A stretch of 64,000 nucleotides of DNA from the NCBI RefSeq assembly GCF_019059575.1, contig NW_024881786.1, positions 1 to 64,000 on the forward strand. The letters are read 5' to 3'. Under the pieces are notes generated by a model. It made no database searches, was not told where the DNA came from, and was given only the letters and a program-made list of their open reading frames with translations. The position numbers were made by a program, and so were the translations under genes. Origin of the DNA: Amphibalanus amphitrite (taxonomy: Eukaryota; Arthropoda; Thecostraca; Balanomorpha; Balanidae). Of this stretch, positions 1 to 11,281 are shown in pieces. Within the stretch, counting starts at the first letter, position 1. Each line of letters starts with the position of its first letter.

Positions 1-96
1 CCATCCCCCCCCCCCACAACGCACAATACTACATGCACGAAGTCATTATGAGTGAAGAGGGACATTCTGCTGCTGCGCCATCATGAGACAAACCGT

Positions 97-745
97 GAGG
101 TCATCAGTGACAGGACAAACAGGGCACAAACAGTGACAATATACAAACAGGGGACAAACAGTGACAATATACAAACAGGGGAGCGTGAGGCCAACAGCGA
201 CAGGACAAATAGGGGACAAACAGTGACGAGGCAAACAGGGGACACACAGTGACAATTAAACAGGGGACAAACAGTGACAATATAAACAGGGGACAAACAG
301 TGACAATATACAAACAGGGGACAAACAGTGACAATATACAAACAGGGGACAAACAGTGACAATATACAAACAGGGGACAAACAGTGACAATAGGTATACA
401 AACAGGGGAGCGTGAGGCCAACAGCGACAGGACAAATAGGGGACAAACAGTGACGAAGCAAACAGGGGACACACAGTGACAATACAAACGGGACAAACAG
501 TGACAGGAGAAACAGGGGATAAAAGTGACAATACAAACAGGGGACGAACAGTGACAATACAAACAGGGGATACACAGTGACAAGACTAGCAGGGGACCGT
601 AAGACTAACAGTGACACAGGGCAAATACCTAGTACCTATAGGTACCCCGTACCAAAAGGCCAACAGTGACAAAACAAACAGGGGACAAACAGTGACAGGA
701 AAAACAGGGGGCAAACAGTGACAAGACGAACCAGGGGCAGTGTCT
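97..745. repeat. GGGGACAAACAGTGACAA minisatellite
   Basis: Tandem array whose core is GGGGACAAACAGTGACAA with a variable spacer such as TATACAAACA. Units are roughly 18-30 bp and there are about 20 copies, decaying toward the right edge. A longer higher-order segment containing GGGGAGCGTGAGGCCAACAG appears twice (about 178 and 405). The long open frames on the minus strand here are low-complexity translations of the repeat and are not genes. Confidence 0.9.
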
Positions 746-889
746 AAATGAACAGCGGAGAAACAATGGGGCAAGAGTGACGGACTAACGAGAAAAAAAA
801 ACAGTGAAACTAACAGAGGTCTTAAGGAGGCAAACATGATGCAAATAGTAAGGCTAGCGCCCAATAATAACTAACAAACGGTAATGGGA

Positions 890-1830
890 CCGTTCAGACT
901 ATTTGTGCATGACGCAGTGTGTCGAGGGCGATCGGTAGGTATAGGTGCTAAGCACCGAGCAGTTTCGGTGCTGAGGCGGCCGGAAGCGGCCGTTATGAGC
1001 GAAATGAGCTGAATCTTCACTGGAGACAGCACATCCGGATTCCAGGGATCCAACCGACAATCGGCGGTCGACGCAGCCACGGGCCAGACGCCGCCGGCAT
1101 ACCGGAACCCGGGCAGACGACAACAAAGAGCCTCCGCTCGCCCGTCGGTCCTCCGGGCCGGACCGGATCGGCCGGCGCCCAGTGCCAGGCGTCCACCGCG
1201 CTCCTATGAATGGGTCGCGGCTGCACCTGGCCCCCGCCCGGCCCGCTGGCAGCGGCCGCGCCGCAGCTGCCCTCACCTTGTGCTGTGGGTCCCGCTGAGT
1301 CAGCGAGCTGGAGCTTCCGGCGCGGGTATCCGGCCAGCAACTGACACTCCGCGATCGCCCGAGCCGCTCTGACACCACCGACCCGCCGGCCGGGCTCCAC
1401 CGTACCGCTCAGACACACACAGGGCCGGATTTTAACCACACACACCGGTCAGAGCTCCCCGCAGTCACACCGCGCGGACAGAGCACACATCCACCCCACT
1501 ACTGCCGCTCGCGACTGAGCGCAGGCCGCCGGCCGCCGCCGGTCGCCGGCTTCTCGGAGTAGGGGGCGCCACCGTACCGACCTCTCGGCCGCGCGAGCTT
1601 CGAATGAGTGGCGCCGCGGGCGGTTCCCGGTGCGGTTCAACCACCGACGTCCCCGGGCGGGCGCCGTTGCCGCCGTGTTCCGCGGTGGAGACGACTCCTA
1701 CGGGCCCGGCGCGGCCGGGGGTAGGTACTGGACCGAGCGCCCCCTCTCTAGAGCGGCCGGGAGGTGCTGGGACTGGGCCGAGGGCTCCTGAACTTGTGCC
1801 GTAAGCTGGGGCTATTTCAGACAGTGGGGC
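890..1830. promoter_or_regulatory. CpG-rich block, possible promoter or first exon
   Basis: About 0.9 kb of strongly GC- and CpG-rich sequence between AT-rich repeats, the kind of sequence seen at the other promoter-like regions in this window. A plus-strand ATG at 1,604 opens a frame that reaches a good donor-like GTAGGTACT at about 1,720. The frame is Ala/Pro/Gly rich and I recognise no domain. It could be an untranslated or first exon of an unseen neighbour, or simply unmethylated intergenic DNA. The block 1,831-2,083 after it is AT-rich and I see nothing in it. Confidence 0.3.
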
Positions 1831-2083
1831 TATTTGAGACGGCACTGCAGCGATCTCGGGAAATTGATATGATAAATAAAATGAGAACCATTCGATATTT
1901 CTTTGTCATTTTTGTACGAGGTGGTTTACAATTGAACAGTGTTGTGGATAGGTAATCTTTCTTAAGTAAAGAAAAAAAACTTTTGAAATTAATTTAGCCA
2001 AGTCACAAATATGAAATATAGAAAGACGCGCATTTAATGTTCATCAAAAGGGTTATCTACTAAGAACTTGAAATAGAGGAAAT

Positions 2084-3720
2084 TTTAAAAAGAGAGATAT
2101 TAACCTTACTCTCATTTTAGCCAACAGATATAGAAATTCAAAAAGACAAAATACAGTTTCGGGAGCTTTCGGCTTTGCGCCTTTATCAACCGTTATTACC
2201 AGCGAGCGAGCGCAGCGAGCGAAGCGAGTCTTTTCAATATAACGGAAAAATCTCAGTATGAGCGGCCCGGCCCGGCCCGGCCCGGCCTGTAACGCTTTTG
2301 AGAGGCTTACATCTCAGCAACCGCTGGACCGATTGGCCTACGGTCTTTTTTGCTGGGTAGCCCCATCCCTTCTACCCCGTAATTGACTACTTTTGATACA
2401 CCTCAGTGACTGTCGTGGCACGTGCCACGTGAAAAGTCAAGGGTGTTCAAGCTGTTTTGCAAAAGTAGTGATTTTGAGAGGTTCATATCTCAGCAGCCGC
2501 TTGGGCGATTGACTTGCGGTAATTTTTGTAGGGTAGCAGCATCCCTTCTACCAAAAATAGGATACTGCCGATACATGTGGGTCACCCCCAGTGCACGTGC
2601 AAAATACAACAATGAGAGGTGTCAAATTTGTTCCCATTTTAATAACTCGGTAATTACTGGGGCGATTTCGCTGAAACTTGGCATACAGGTAGGCACCCAC
2701 CAGGCAATGTATTCCCATGTGTTGCGGTTAAGGTGCTACTGCACGTGCGCACGTGCAGGGGGCGCTTCCAGATCTCGAGAACGGCTGGGCCGATTGCGCT
2801 CAAATTTGGTACACGGTTGGGGACCGGTTAGTAGGGTGCCGTGCAAAAGTCATTTTGGACCCCGTTTGCACGTGCGCACGTGCAGAATGCCGCTTTCAGA
2901 TCTCAGGAACGGCTGGGCCGATTGCGTTCAAATTTGGCACACCGCTAGCGACCGGTTAGAAGGGTGCTTTGCACAAGCCCATTGGAAGTACCCTCTCGCC
3001 CTTCCGCACGTGCAGGGCTCACTATCTCACTCCCTCGTTCTTCGCCTAAAAGGCGTTTTGGTTCTTATTTCTGTCGCTCGTTGTACCTTTACCGCCTTGA
3101 TTGTGCTTACCTCTCCCAAATTTGTCCAGTTTCCTCCAGATTTTGTGTAAGGTTCTTTTCTCACGGCCACCTCTCTGAAGCTGGTCATCGTGCGCCAAAC
3201 CGTGTCCTCTGGGATTGTAGCTGTTCCAGATGCTAGCTCTGTGTTCATTGTTCTCCGGTTCATGATGCTTGTGTATTATTTAGATCATTTTCGTCACAAA
3301 CTTGCATGGAACAGAAAATTCGAATTGGTCTCCATATTTTTAATGTTGGTCGCGGGGGGGGGGGGTCGGGACCCATTATTGATGATGTACCCACGATAGA
3401 TTACTATCTCCGCTGAACGTATGACTCATGTTTTCGACATGACTATCTTGTTCTGCACTTCATGATAAATCTTTTATGTCTCTGTAAGTTTTGCATAGAT
3501 GCGTTTTTAAAGAGTAGCTGGGAAGTGCGTGTGTGATTTCTGCATGTTCGTACCAATTCGAATTTTCTGTTCCATGCAAGTTTGTGACGAAAATGATCTA
3601 AATAATACATAACGGTTGATAACGGCGCAAAGCCGAAAGCTCCCGAAACTGTATTTTGTCTTTTTGAATTTTTATATCTTTTGGCTAATATGAGAGTAAG
3701 GTTAATATCTCTTTTTACGG
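2084..3720. repeat. Inverted repeat pair about 110 bp, arms 1.4 kb apart
   Basis: The left arm (about 2,084-2,200) and right arm (about 3,608-3,720) are near-perfect reverse complements. Both contain the segment around CTCCCGAAACTGTATTTTG and the segment reading TTAATATCTCTTTTT on the right. A GAGCGAGCGAAGCGAGC tract touches the inner edge of one arm and the outer edge of the other. This looks like the termini of a transposable element whose interior is the satellite-like sequence described in the next entry. I found no transposase. Confidence 0.6.
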
Positions 3721-5640
3721 AGCGAGCGAAGCGAGCGTAGTCTTTCCTTAGATTAACGGAAATTTCTGAGTATGAGCGGCCGGCCGGCCGGCCGGCCGGC
3801 CGTGCGGACGCTTTTGCGAGGCTTATATCTCAGCAACCACTTGACCGATTTACACGCGGTAATTTTTGTAGGGTAGCTTCATTCCTTCTATCAAGTATTG
3901 GACTATTCCCGATGCATGTGGATGACCCCTTATGCACGTGCCACGTGCAAAACGAAGAGGTGTCAGTTTTGTAATTGTTGCAATATCTCGGTAACTCCAG
4001 GGCCTCCTCTAAGGAATTTTCACTGGGGGGGCCAGAGGCTCAGAAGCCAAACCTAGGGCACCCCCAAATCCGGTTTTCTCATCGGATTTAGGCCACTTAT
4101 TTTTCGTCACAGCCCTGATGCCATAATTTTTATTTTCATTTTGAAAAAAAATAAAGAAATAGTAGGCCACCTGACCCTATACCGGTGGATCCAATTCCAG
4201 ACCGGCACGGGCAGGGTGACATTTGGGGTTCCCCCGCAGCGTCCGATTTCCGAAATCGACGAAAATTTTCGGTTTTCCGAAAATGAAACAAAATGCCTTT
4301 ATTAAAGAAGTATTAAACGGCACAGCAGCACAAAAGGAATCTAACCGACCGCAGAAAGTGTGAGGGCTTAGGTATCGATTTCCCGAACGCTGGAAACAAA
4401 CAGCTACCCACCTGAAAACAGCTCACCATCCTAAAAAGCTACTTGCCTGAAAATGACTCAAGAAACAGGCCACAGGTCAATGAGAATGAGGGTGAGGAAA
4501 AGGGTAATTACATTAAGGAAATGTGGAGAATTGAAGTAATCACGAGAATACCTACTAAAACTTTTGCCACGCTGGACCACTTTTTATGCGAGTTATTCGC
4601 AAAAAAAACCTAGGGGTGGGGTCTATCATACCCCTCAATAAGTGAGAGGGCTTATCGCTGCTAGTCCCAAACACTGGAAAAAAATTATATCGTGCTATAA
4701 AGCTCAGCCGCACTCCTATTTGACCGTAGAAAAATTTCCTCTTCAAGAATAAACCCGTCTCCCGAAAAAAACAATACTTCTCCGTGTTGAACCGTGAGCG
4801 CTTGACTGAGACTATAGAGGGCGACCGTTCGGGCTGCTTTCTTCTCAAAGTGATGCCCCGTTCGGGCTTCAGTCGGCGCTCGATTATAAAATCTGCAATG
4901 TCTGACCTCATTCCGTGGCTCATCCTAGGCGGATCTGTAAAAAAAAAACCTGTAGATAAGAAACAAACGATATAAGGAAACTAAAATTAGTAGGTAACGT
5001 GGTGATCGTGGAGATAGTCTGGATTGTTTGTTTGGTTGAAATTTCCTCGTTTTTCTACGTGATTTGCTTATCTGCGTGGCCCCCCAGTGACGCGATTTCA
5101 GCTCCACTGGGGGGGGGGGGGGGCAGCGGCATCACTGGGGGGGCCGCGGCCCCCCCAGTTAACATGTTAGAGGAGGCCCTGTACTTGGCCGATTGCGCTG
5201 AAAGTTGGCATGCAGGTAGGCACCCACTAGGCACTGCATATCCATTTGCCAGAGTTGGGGTGCTGCTGCACGTGCGCACGTGCAGGGGTCGTTTCCAGAT
5301 CTCGAGAACGGCTGGACCGATAGCGCTCAAATTTGGTACACGGTTAGGGACCAGTTAGTAGGGTGCCGTGCACAAGTCAGTTGGGACCCATTTTGCACGT
5401 GCGCACGTGCAGGGTGCCGCTTCCAGATCTCGAGAACGGCTGGGCCGATTGTGCTCAAATTTTGCACATCGCTAGAGACCAATTAGTAGGGTGCCGTGCA
5501 CAAGTCAGTTGGAGGTACCCCTTGCAATTTCGCACGTGTAAGGCCCACCCTCTCGCTCGCTCCATTAGTCGCCCCTCAAGGCGTTATACTGGTTATATTC
5601 ATAATGTCTCTCAAAACTGTGCTAAAAACCATTCAGGATA
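2200..5640. repeat. Satellite-like repeat with CACGTGCGCACGTG motifs
   Basis: Two diverged copies (about 2,200-3,150 and 3,740-5,640, the second interrupted) share the same order of modules: a GGCCGG or GGCCCGG tract, then repeated 'atatctcagcaaccgct..gaccgatt' modules, then about 110-bp tandem units. Each tandem unit starts with the 14-bp palindrome CACGTGCGCACGTG (or its half CACGTG) and continues with AGATCTCGAGAACGGCTGG. The short frames on the plus strand come from these units and show no protein signature beyond the repetition. Confidence 0.75.
3998..5181. mobile_element. Insertion with CAGGGCCTCCTCTAA termini
   Basis: The ends are inverted: CAGGGCCTCCTCTAA at 3,998 and its complement ending at 5,181. 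Each is followed internally by ACTGGGGGGGCC. The flanking satellite module reads continuously across the insertion when compared with the uninterrupted copy near 2,640. The CAGGG start resembles hAT ends, but I could not match an 8-bp target duplication. The interior (about 1.2 kb) has no credible coding frame, so it is probably non-autonomous. Confidence 0.6.
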
Positions 5641-6206
5641 ATGAACACAATGTTAACCATAGAGGAATTTTTTATAATTTTCCCACCAATTCAACCCTCA
5701 CCCGGCGGGGGGGTGATGCACCCCCCCCCCCAGGTTTTTCACAAATAATGTTAAAAACGGCGGCGCCACCAAATTTGGCATAGGCCGTACTTGCCCGGCG
5801 GAGAGCCGGACAGATCACCGCCAGCCGACACGGCCTATCCTATAGGGCAACCTTTTGGCACCTATCCTGAATATATCAGGTCTCAGTCTTTTCAGGTCAG
5901 GTCACCAGGTCACAAAAACCGGTACAAGGTCAGGGGAAAATCGGACTAGTTAGTTTAGCGGCAACTGAATGCCAGAGCATAAGTAGGGTAAGGAGAGGTA
6001 ACTTCGTGAAATCCTCAACTTCGTGATGCGCAATTTCCCAGAAATCTGAAAGCTTGGAGCGCTGTCAACCACCTCATCCTGTGGGGCTCGGGTAGTAGGC
6101 GGAGTGACGTACCTAAGCAGTTGTCCCTCCTTCGGTTTATATGGTATAACCTAAAATGTATTTTTCCTACCATTTTACTCATAAACTAAGCACTTTGACG
6201 TAACAA
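5641..6206. other. Intergenic, degenerate piggyBac-like end
   Basis: No gene is visible. At 5,694 the sequence TCAACCCTCACCCGGCGGGG followed by a poly-G/poly-C hairpin around TGATGCA resembles a mutated left end of the TTAACCCGCGC family found elsewhere in the window. AGGTCA half-sites follow (about 5,877-5,935). No matching right end was found. Confidence 0.35.
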
Positions 6207-7843
6207 TAGCCGCGTTTACATAGGGCTAGTTGCCAGATAGTGGTATTCCGATACCGAGACATTTATTCCACTAACGAGACTTCTCAGGCACATTCCGCTA
6301 GTTCTGACGACCTATCGGGCCTTCTGGCGGGTGCAGTTATTTTTTTACATCTTAGTTTTTGTTTACGCGTTTTTAGACGTTTTTCGGCGCACTGTTGTTG
6401 AAGTTACACAGGTCTATTTTACAGCTATTTTTTATTCACAAAACTGCTGCAATTTTTAGAACTTTTTTTTGCATATCGACATTTTGATGGAATTGGAATG
6501 CATTAAAAGATGTTTATTCTTAAATCTTGAATGCCAATATAATAACAATGTGAATCGAGCCACGCTGGTAGCGAAATATTACGAATCAATGATAATAACA
6601 GTAACCGGCAGAAAATATGTAGTTACCGCCATTGTATAGATAATACTATATATTCCGCGTGAAATTGACAGGAGATACCACAATAGTAATAGCCTAAACA
6701 AATATTGAAATAACTGAAAGCTCATAATACCCGCCTAGCACTGCTAACGCTGACCATTTTCTTCGGACATTAAATGCTTACCATACCATAACATCTGAAG
6801 ATAATGAACCTGAACCTCGAAAAGCGAGTTGTCCAGTTTCAGTCTCAGTTTGTGCGGTACTGGGATACATTCATTATCAGTGAATCAAATAAAAATGGTC
6901 CGGGGCATCATGCTGTGATTATATGAACCAGTTAATATGTATAAAATCTAGTTATTGGCCAAACGTAACGGCCATGGACCGTAGGTTGACGACCCCGAAA
7001 TTTAGCGAAATGAAGTATAGGTTCAAGCACTTTAAATAATGCTGGTGCGTGGAGCTGAATAGTGATGTAAATGTGGCCACAGTCTACAAACACGATAACA
7101 AATATCGATTGCGCTTCCGCTTCGCTCAACGAGAGCCATGCTCGTTCTTGCTCATGAAACAGTGCATCCCCATAAAATGAAAAGTCTGAACGAATGCATT
7201 CAGGTTCCTATACCTCTGAATCACCTTATATTGAGATCCGTTTCTTAACAGGAACACAAACGCGGCCCATCAATTTGTCAGTACTAAGGCAACAGCGTCT
7301 GACAAGTGACAACGCATCAAATGGCCAACTTCTGACACTATCTACCAATACGGTTACGGCAATAAAATTGCATTGCAAAATGCAAATAATATTGCACCAT
7401 TTCCAAGCGCAGCTTGAAACCAAGTGCGACCAGCTAGTGTCATTTTCACAACCAAGTGCGACCAGTTAGTGTCTCGAGAATCGAGATACATTCCAACTGC
7501 ATAGGTACCGCAGTAACCCATTAGGGGCGAAAGGAAACACATGACTTGTGTACGACCAGCGTTCTGTCAGCGTACGACGCATAAAGCATACTGCTCAAAC
7601 AACTGCGATCCCGAACAACACAACACAGAGCTCCGAAACGAATGGTTTACAAAAGTCTACGACTGACGACGTCGAAACAGTACGTTCATCGGGACTAGTC
7701 ACATGACACGGTCAACCCAGCTGGGTTATGGGTACTAATTGCGCTTCAAATTGACCTCTGACAGCCATTTACTTACGCTAGTTTGATGCATAAAACTGTA
7801 CATTGAAACTCAAGCGGCAGCACATAGGTCTCCATCAAGGTGG

Positions 7844-8185
7844 TTATATACAACAGAGCACCTCGCTAAAACGAGCGCGAGCCGCACTGTCACACTGACA
7901 GTTAACACTGAGCCGCGAGTCGTGACAGTCGCACTGCGTCATATGCACGCAGATGTCGCACTCACGGCACCGTTGCTGGCACTGCACTGCGGGTGGACAC
8001 GCGCGGTGCAGTAGCTCCACGGTGTGCGGCTCACCGGAGGGATTATCAGTCTCCGACCGGACAGTCCAGGCGGGAAATGCGGTGTCTTCAATCATGACCG
8101 CCGTCCCCGTCTCCGCGGAGTGCCGCACGGCGGCGACGCGGCGGCGTCGGATCTTGAGCTGGTGGACACTGGACTCATGCCAGAG
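7844..8185 (-). pseudogene. SWIM-type zinc-finger transposase fragment
   Basis: A minus-strand frame is open from 8,185 down to 7,844. It contains a cysteine cluster of the form C-x6-C-x3-C-x2-C-x2-C-x-H-x4-C-x-C-H followed by C-x-C. This is the layout expected near the C-terminus of transposon proteins that carry a SWIM-like zinc finger. It is preceded by a segment ending in a W-T-V-R-S-E stretch. The usual final CKH part is replaced by NCQC, and the frame starts after a stop with no start codon, so this is a decayed fragment rather than a working gene. The assignment rests on the cysteine/histidine pattern only. Confidence 0.4.
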
Positions 8186-8517
8186 CTACCAGCTTCAGCC
8201 CTTCAGCATCCTGTCATCAGCAAACTCCAGCAGAGCTCCAATGCAACTGGGAAAATAAAATTTATGCTGTTAAGCTAAATCATGCAAAACATTTCCTTGC
8301 ACAGGATTCTCTTGCGCAGTTCAGCAAAATCTTCTGTGATATCCATGGCCGTGACAAGAGGACTTGATGCCATTGTAAAAAATATAGGTTCATTGGTTCT
8401 CATTTACCCACATCGAGCCTCTATAGGTAACATTCATTTGTATATCATGAAGTATGTTAACTACACCATATTTATTGCAACAGACTGACATGAAATATGT
8501 AGGAATGGCAAGGGAGA

Positions 8518-11281
8518 CAGGCGCGGATCCAGGGGGGGGGGCGACGGGGGCGGCCGCCCCCCCCCCGCCATCAGAAAAAGGCGCCCATATCCCGCGGCAG
8601 AGAGGGCGCCCCGAGCAGAAGAGCGGCGACACAGCAAAGGTTCAGCAGAAATAGGGCGCCTCCAGCAGAAGTTGGGCTCACCAAGCAGGAGAGTGACGCC
8701 CAATTGCCTATTCACAGCAGATGAGAGTCGCCCCAGCAGCAGATGGGCGCCCCCAGCAGAAGAGGGCGTCTCGTTACAAGAATGTAAAATACCTTCTGTT
8801 CAAGAGGGGCGCCCCTGGCAGCGGAAGGGCACCCTTAGCAGGAGACGTGTCCGGTGTCCCCCTGAAGAGGAGCGACGCCCCAGCAAAAGGAGAGAGGCGC
8901 CCCCATTCCGAGAAGAGGGGCGCCCTGACAGCAGCTGGGCGCCCCAGCAAAAAAGGAGCCCCATAATAAGAAAATGGGTGCCACTGGCAGAAGAGGGGCG
9001 CCCCAGCAGAAGAGAGGGGTCTCCAGCAGGAGACGGGCGCCCCAAGCAGAAGAGGGGCGCCCCAGCAGAAGAGAGGCGCCACAGCAAAAGCTAATCAGAA
9101 ATGGGGAGCCTCCAGCAGAGTTTGGGCCCGCCAAACAGGATATGGGTGCCCCATTGACAATATCCGGCAGAAGACAGACGCCCCAGCAGCAGATGGGCGC
9201 CCCCGGTAGAAGAGGGGCGCCCCATTACAAAAAGAAAAGGAGTATATTCTACCAAGAGGGGCGCCCGTGACGACAGCGGAAGGGCAACCTCAGCAGAGGG
9301 GCGGTGCCCCAGTAAAAGGAGAGGCGTGCCCCGTTCCGAGCAGCAGAGGGTCGCCTCGCCCCAGAAAAAAACAGGAGCCCCATAAGAAGAAAAGGGGTGC
9401 CTCTGGCAGAAGAGAGACGTTCCCCGCAGTGGAAGGGCGTCCCCACAAGAGTGGCGTCTCCAGCAAAAGAGAAGTGCCCCCTGCAAGAGAGGGGCACCCC
9501 ACCAAAAGTTGGGCAGAAATGGGGCGCCTCCAGCAGAATTTGGGGTCGCCCAACAGGAGAGGGCCGCCCTATTCACAGTAGAAAAAAGACTCCTCAGCAG
9601 CAAAGGGGCGCCCTAACAGAAAAGGTGCACTCGTAGTAGAAGTGGGACGCATCAGGAAGAAGAGGGGCACTTCTAGCAGAAGATGGGCGTCCCAGATAAG
9701 TGGGCCGCCTACAGCAAATTGGTCGTTCTTAGAAGGAAGAAATGAGGCGACTTAAGCAAAGTGGGTCTCTCCATAATGGATTAGGCGATCCAAGCAGAGG
9801 TTGGGCGCCCCCGGGAAGTGAGGCATACCAGCATAAGTGAGACGCTTCCAGAAAAAGGAGGGGGCATCACCGGGAGAAGAAGGACTGCACCAGTAAATGG
9901 AGGCCACCTTTTTGCTAATATCTTTTGCTAGGGTAGCGGTGCCCATCTACGACTTTTAACCCGTGCCGTGCTGGTGGTCTGAGTTTTCCGTGTCCTGCTG
10001 GGGAGGGGGGAGGGCACACTCCCTCGTCTAACTCGGCTCCTGGGCCGCGTAGTGACACGCGATAAGCGGCATTCGAAAGATCGCCAAAAAAAAAAAAAAA
10101 ACAGGACGAAAACAAAACGGTCATTTTTTTAGGTCAGGTCGAATGTCAGGTCACCAGAGGTCATCAAAGGTAAAATGTTGCCTGTTTCAAAAATTTTTCC
10201 GTTTTCGAAGCAGCGGCACATAACTCGGAAACCAATAGAGCTATAGCGCCGCAGAAAAGCGCATTCGATAGCCCTTTTAAAGGTGTTTCTGCAAGCTGCG
10301 CTCAGATTTGACCTCAGGTCAACGGTTTAGCCTTCAGAGGGCAAAAGACTCTAAAAATAGCCTTTTTACGAACAATGTTTTCCTGCAATAACTTTTGACT
10401 CAAGAGAGTCTCGACATTATGTTTGCTAGCATTGCGTTTCTGTCGTCGAGACACGTCGAACAAACTAAAGGTTGACCTTATGAAAGGTAATTTTGAGAAT
10501 TTGACCTCAGGTCAAGGTCATGACCTGACCGGGAAAGGTCATGCTGCATAGCAGTCGATGCGTATCGTCGAGCTGAACACAGCTGAGGTGTTTTTATCTC
10601 TCTAGCTTGAATCTATCAAAAGTTATTTAAAAAAAAACTGCTGCGCACATTTCATGACATGGGATGACCTCTGGGATATAATGAGTGGTCACACTAGGCG
10701 CAATGTTCTTATTCAGTGTGTTAATTTTATATGTATCCCAATGCTTGATATTGTCTAGAATGGCGCTCGTCCAAAAGAGATGCCTTTCAGTTTTCTCCCA
10801 AAGACTTAATTATACCTACCTACCTAATGGAGACGTCGCACAACTGACCTGACCTTAAGATATCGAAATTCCGAGATATACGTTTCATGAATAGTGTTGC
10901 TTTCATCAATCGCTGAAAGGTTCAAAGCAATCATTCATTCGGTATAGCAATGGTAAGCATTTGAACTTTTTCTTAGGCTAGGTCACTTGGCATAACCTGG
11001 TGACCTGACCTTCCATCACCCGCGTCAGAAACTTTTACAACATGTGCAAAAAAGATGCATGATAAGGTATGCTGAAAATGGCGGCGCTGCGCGCAGCCGT
11101 TTTTCAGATATTTGCGAAAACCTGAGGGGGAGCGCGATAACGCCCCCTAGCACGGCGCGGGCTTTTAGCTCCCGATTTTGACGGTTTGGCGCCCCCTTTG
11201 TATGGAGCGCCCCCGGAATGCCAGGTCGCCCCTATTTCGACTTGCCGCCCCCCCTCCCGAAAATTCCTGGATCCGCCCCTG
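8518..11281. mobile_element. hAT-like element, 8-bp target duplication AAGGGAGA
   Basis: The ends are CAGGCGCGGATCCAGG on the left and the complement of CAGGGGCGGATCCAGG on the right, with G-rich tracts just inside. Both sides are flanked by the identical octamer AAGGGAGA (8,510-8,517 and 11,282-11,289). The terminal CAGG(G) and the 8-bp duplication are hAT hallmarks. Roughly half the interior is a minisatellite. The rest (9,900-11,200) is non-coding and rich in AGGTCA motifs, so the element is non-autonomous. Confidence 0.85.
8577..9900. repeat. GGGGCGCCCCAGCAGAAGA minisatellite inside the hAT element
   Basis: Units of about 17-25 bp are built around GGGGCGCC or GGGCGCCCC plus AGCAGAAGA, with more than 50 copies and growing divergence to the right. 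The core GGGGCGCCCC is itself palindromic. Long frames on both strands are low-complexity translations of the repeat. Confidence 0.9.

Noticed and set aside
81-617. Long minus-strand open frame rich in CPLF/VTVCPLF repeats
   Set aside because: It is the translation of the minisatellite; the same pattern occurs in several frames.
8774-9603. Overlapping long frames on both strands with GAPLL repeats
   Set aside because: Products of the GGGGCGCC minisatellite with no non-repetitive domain.
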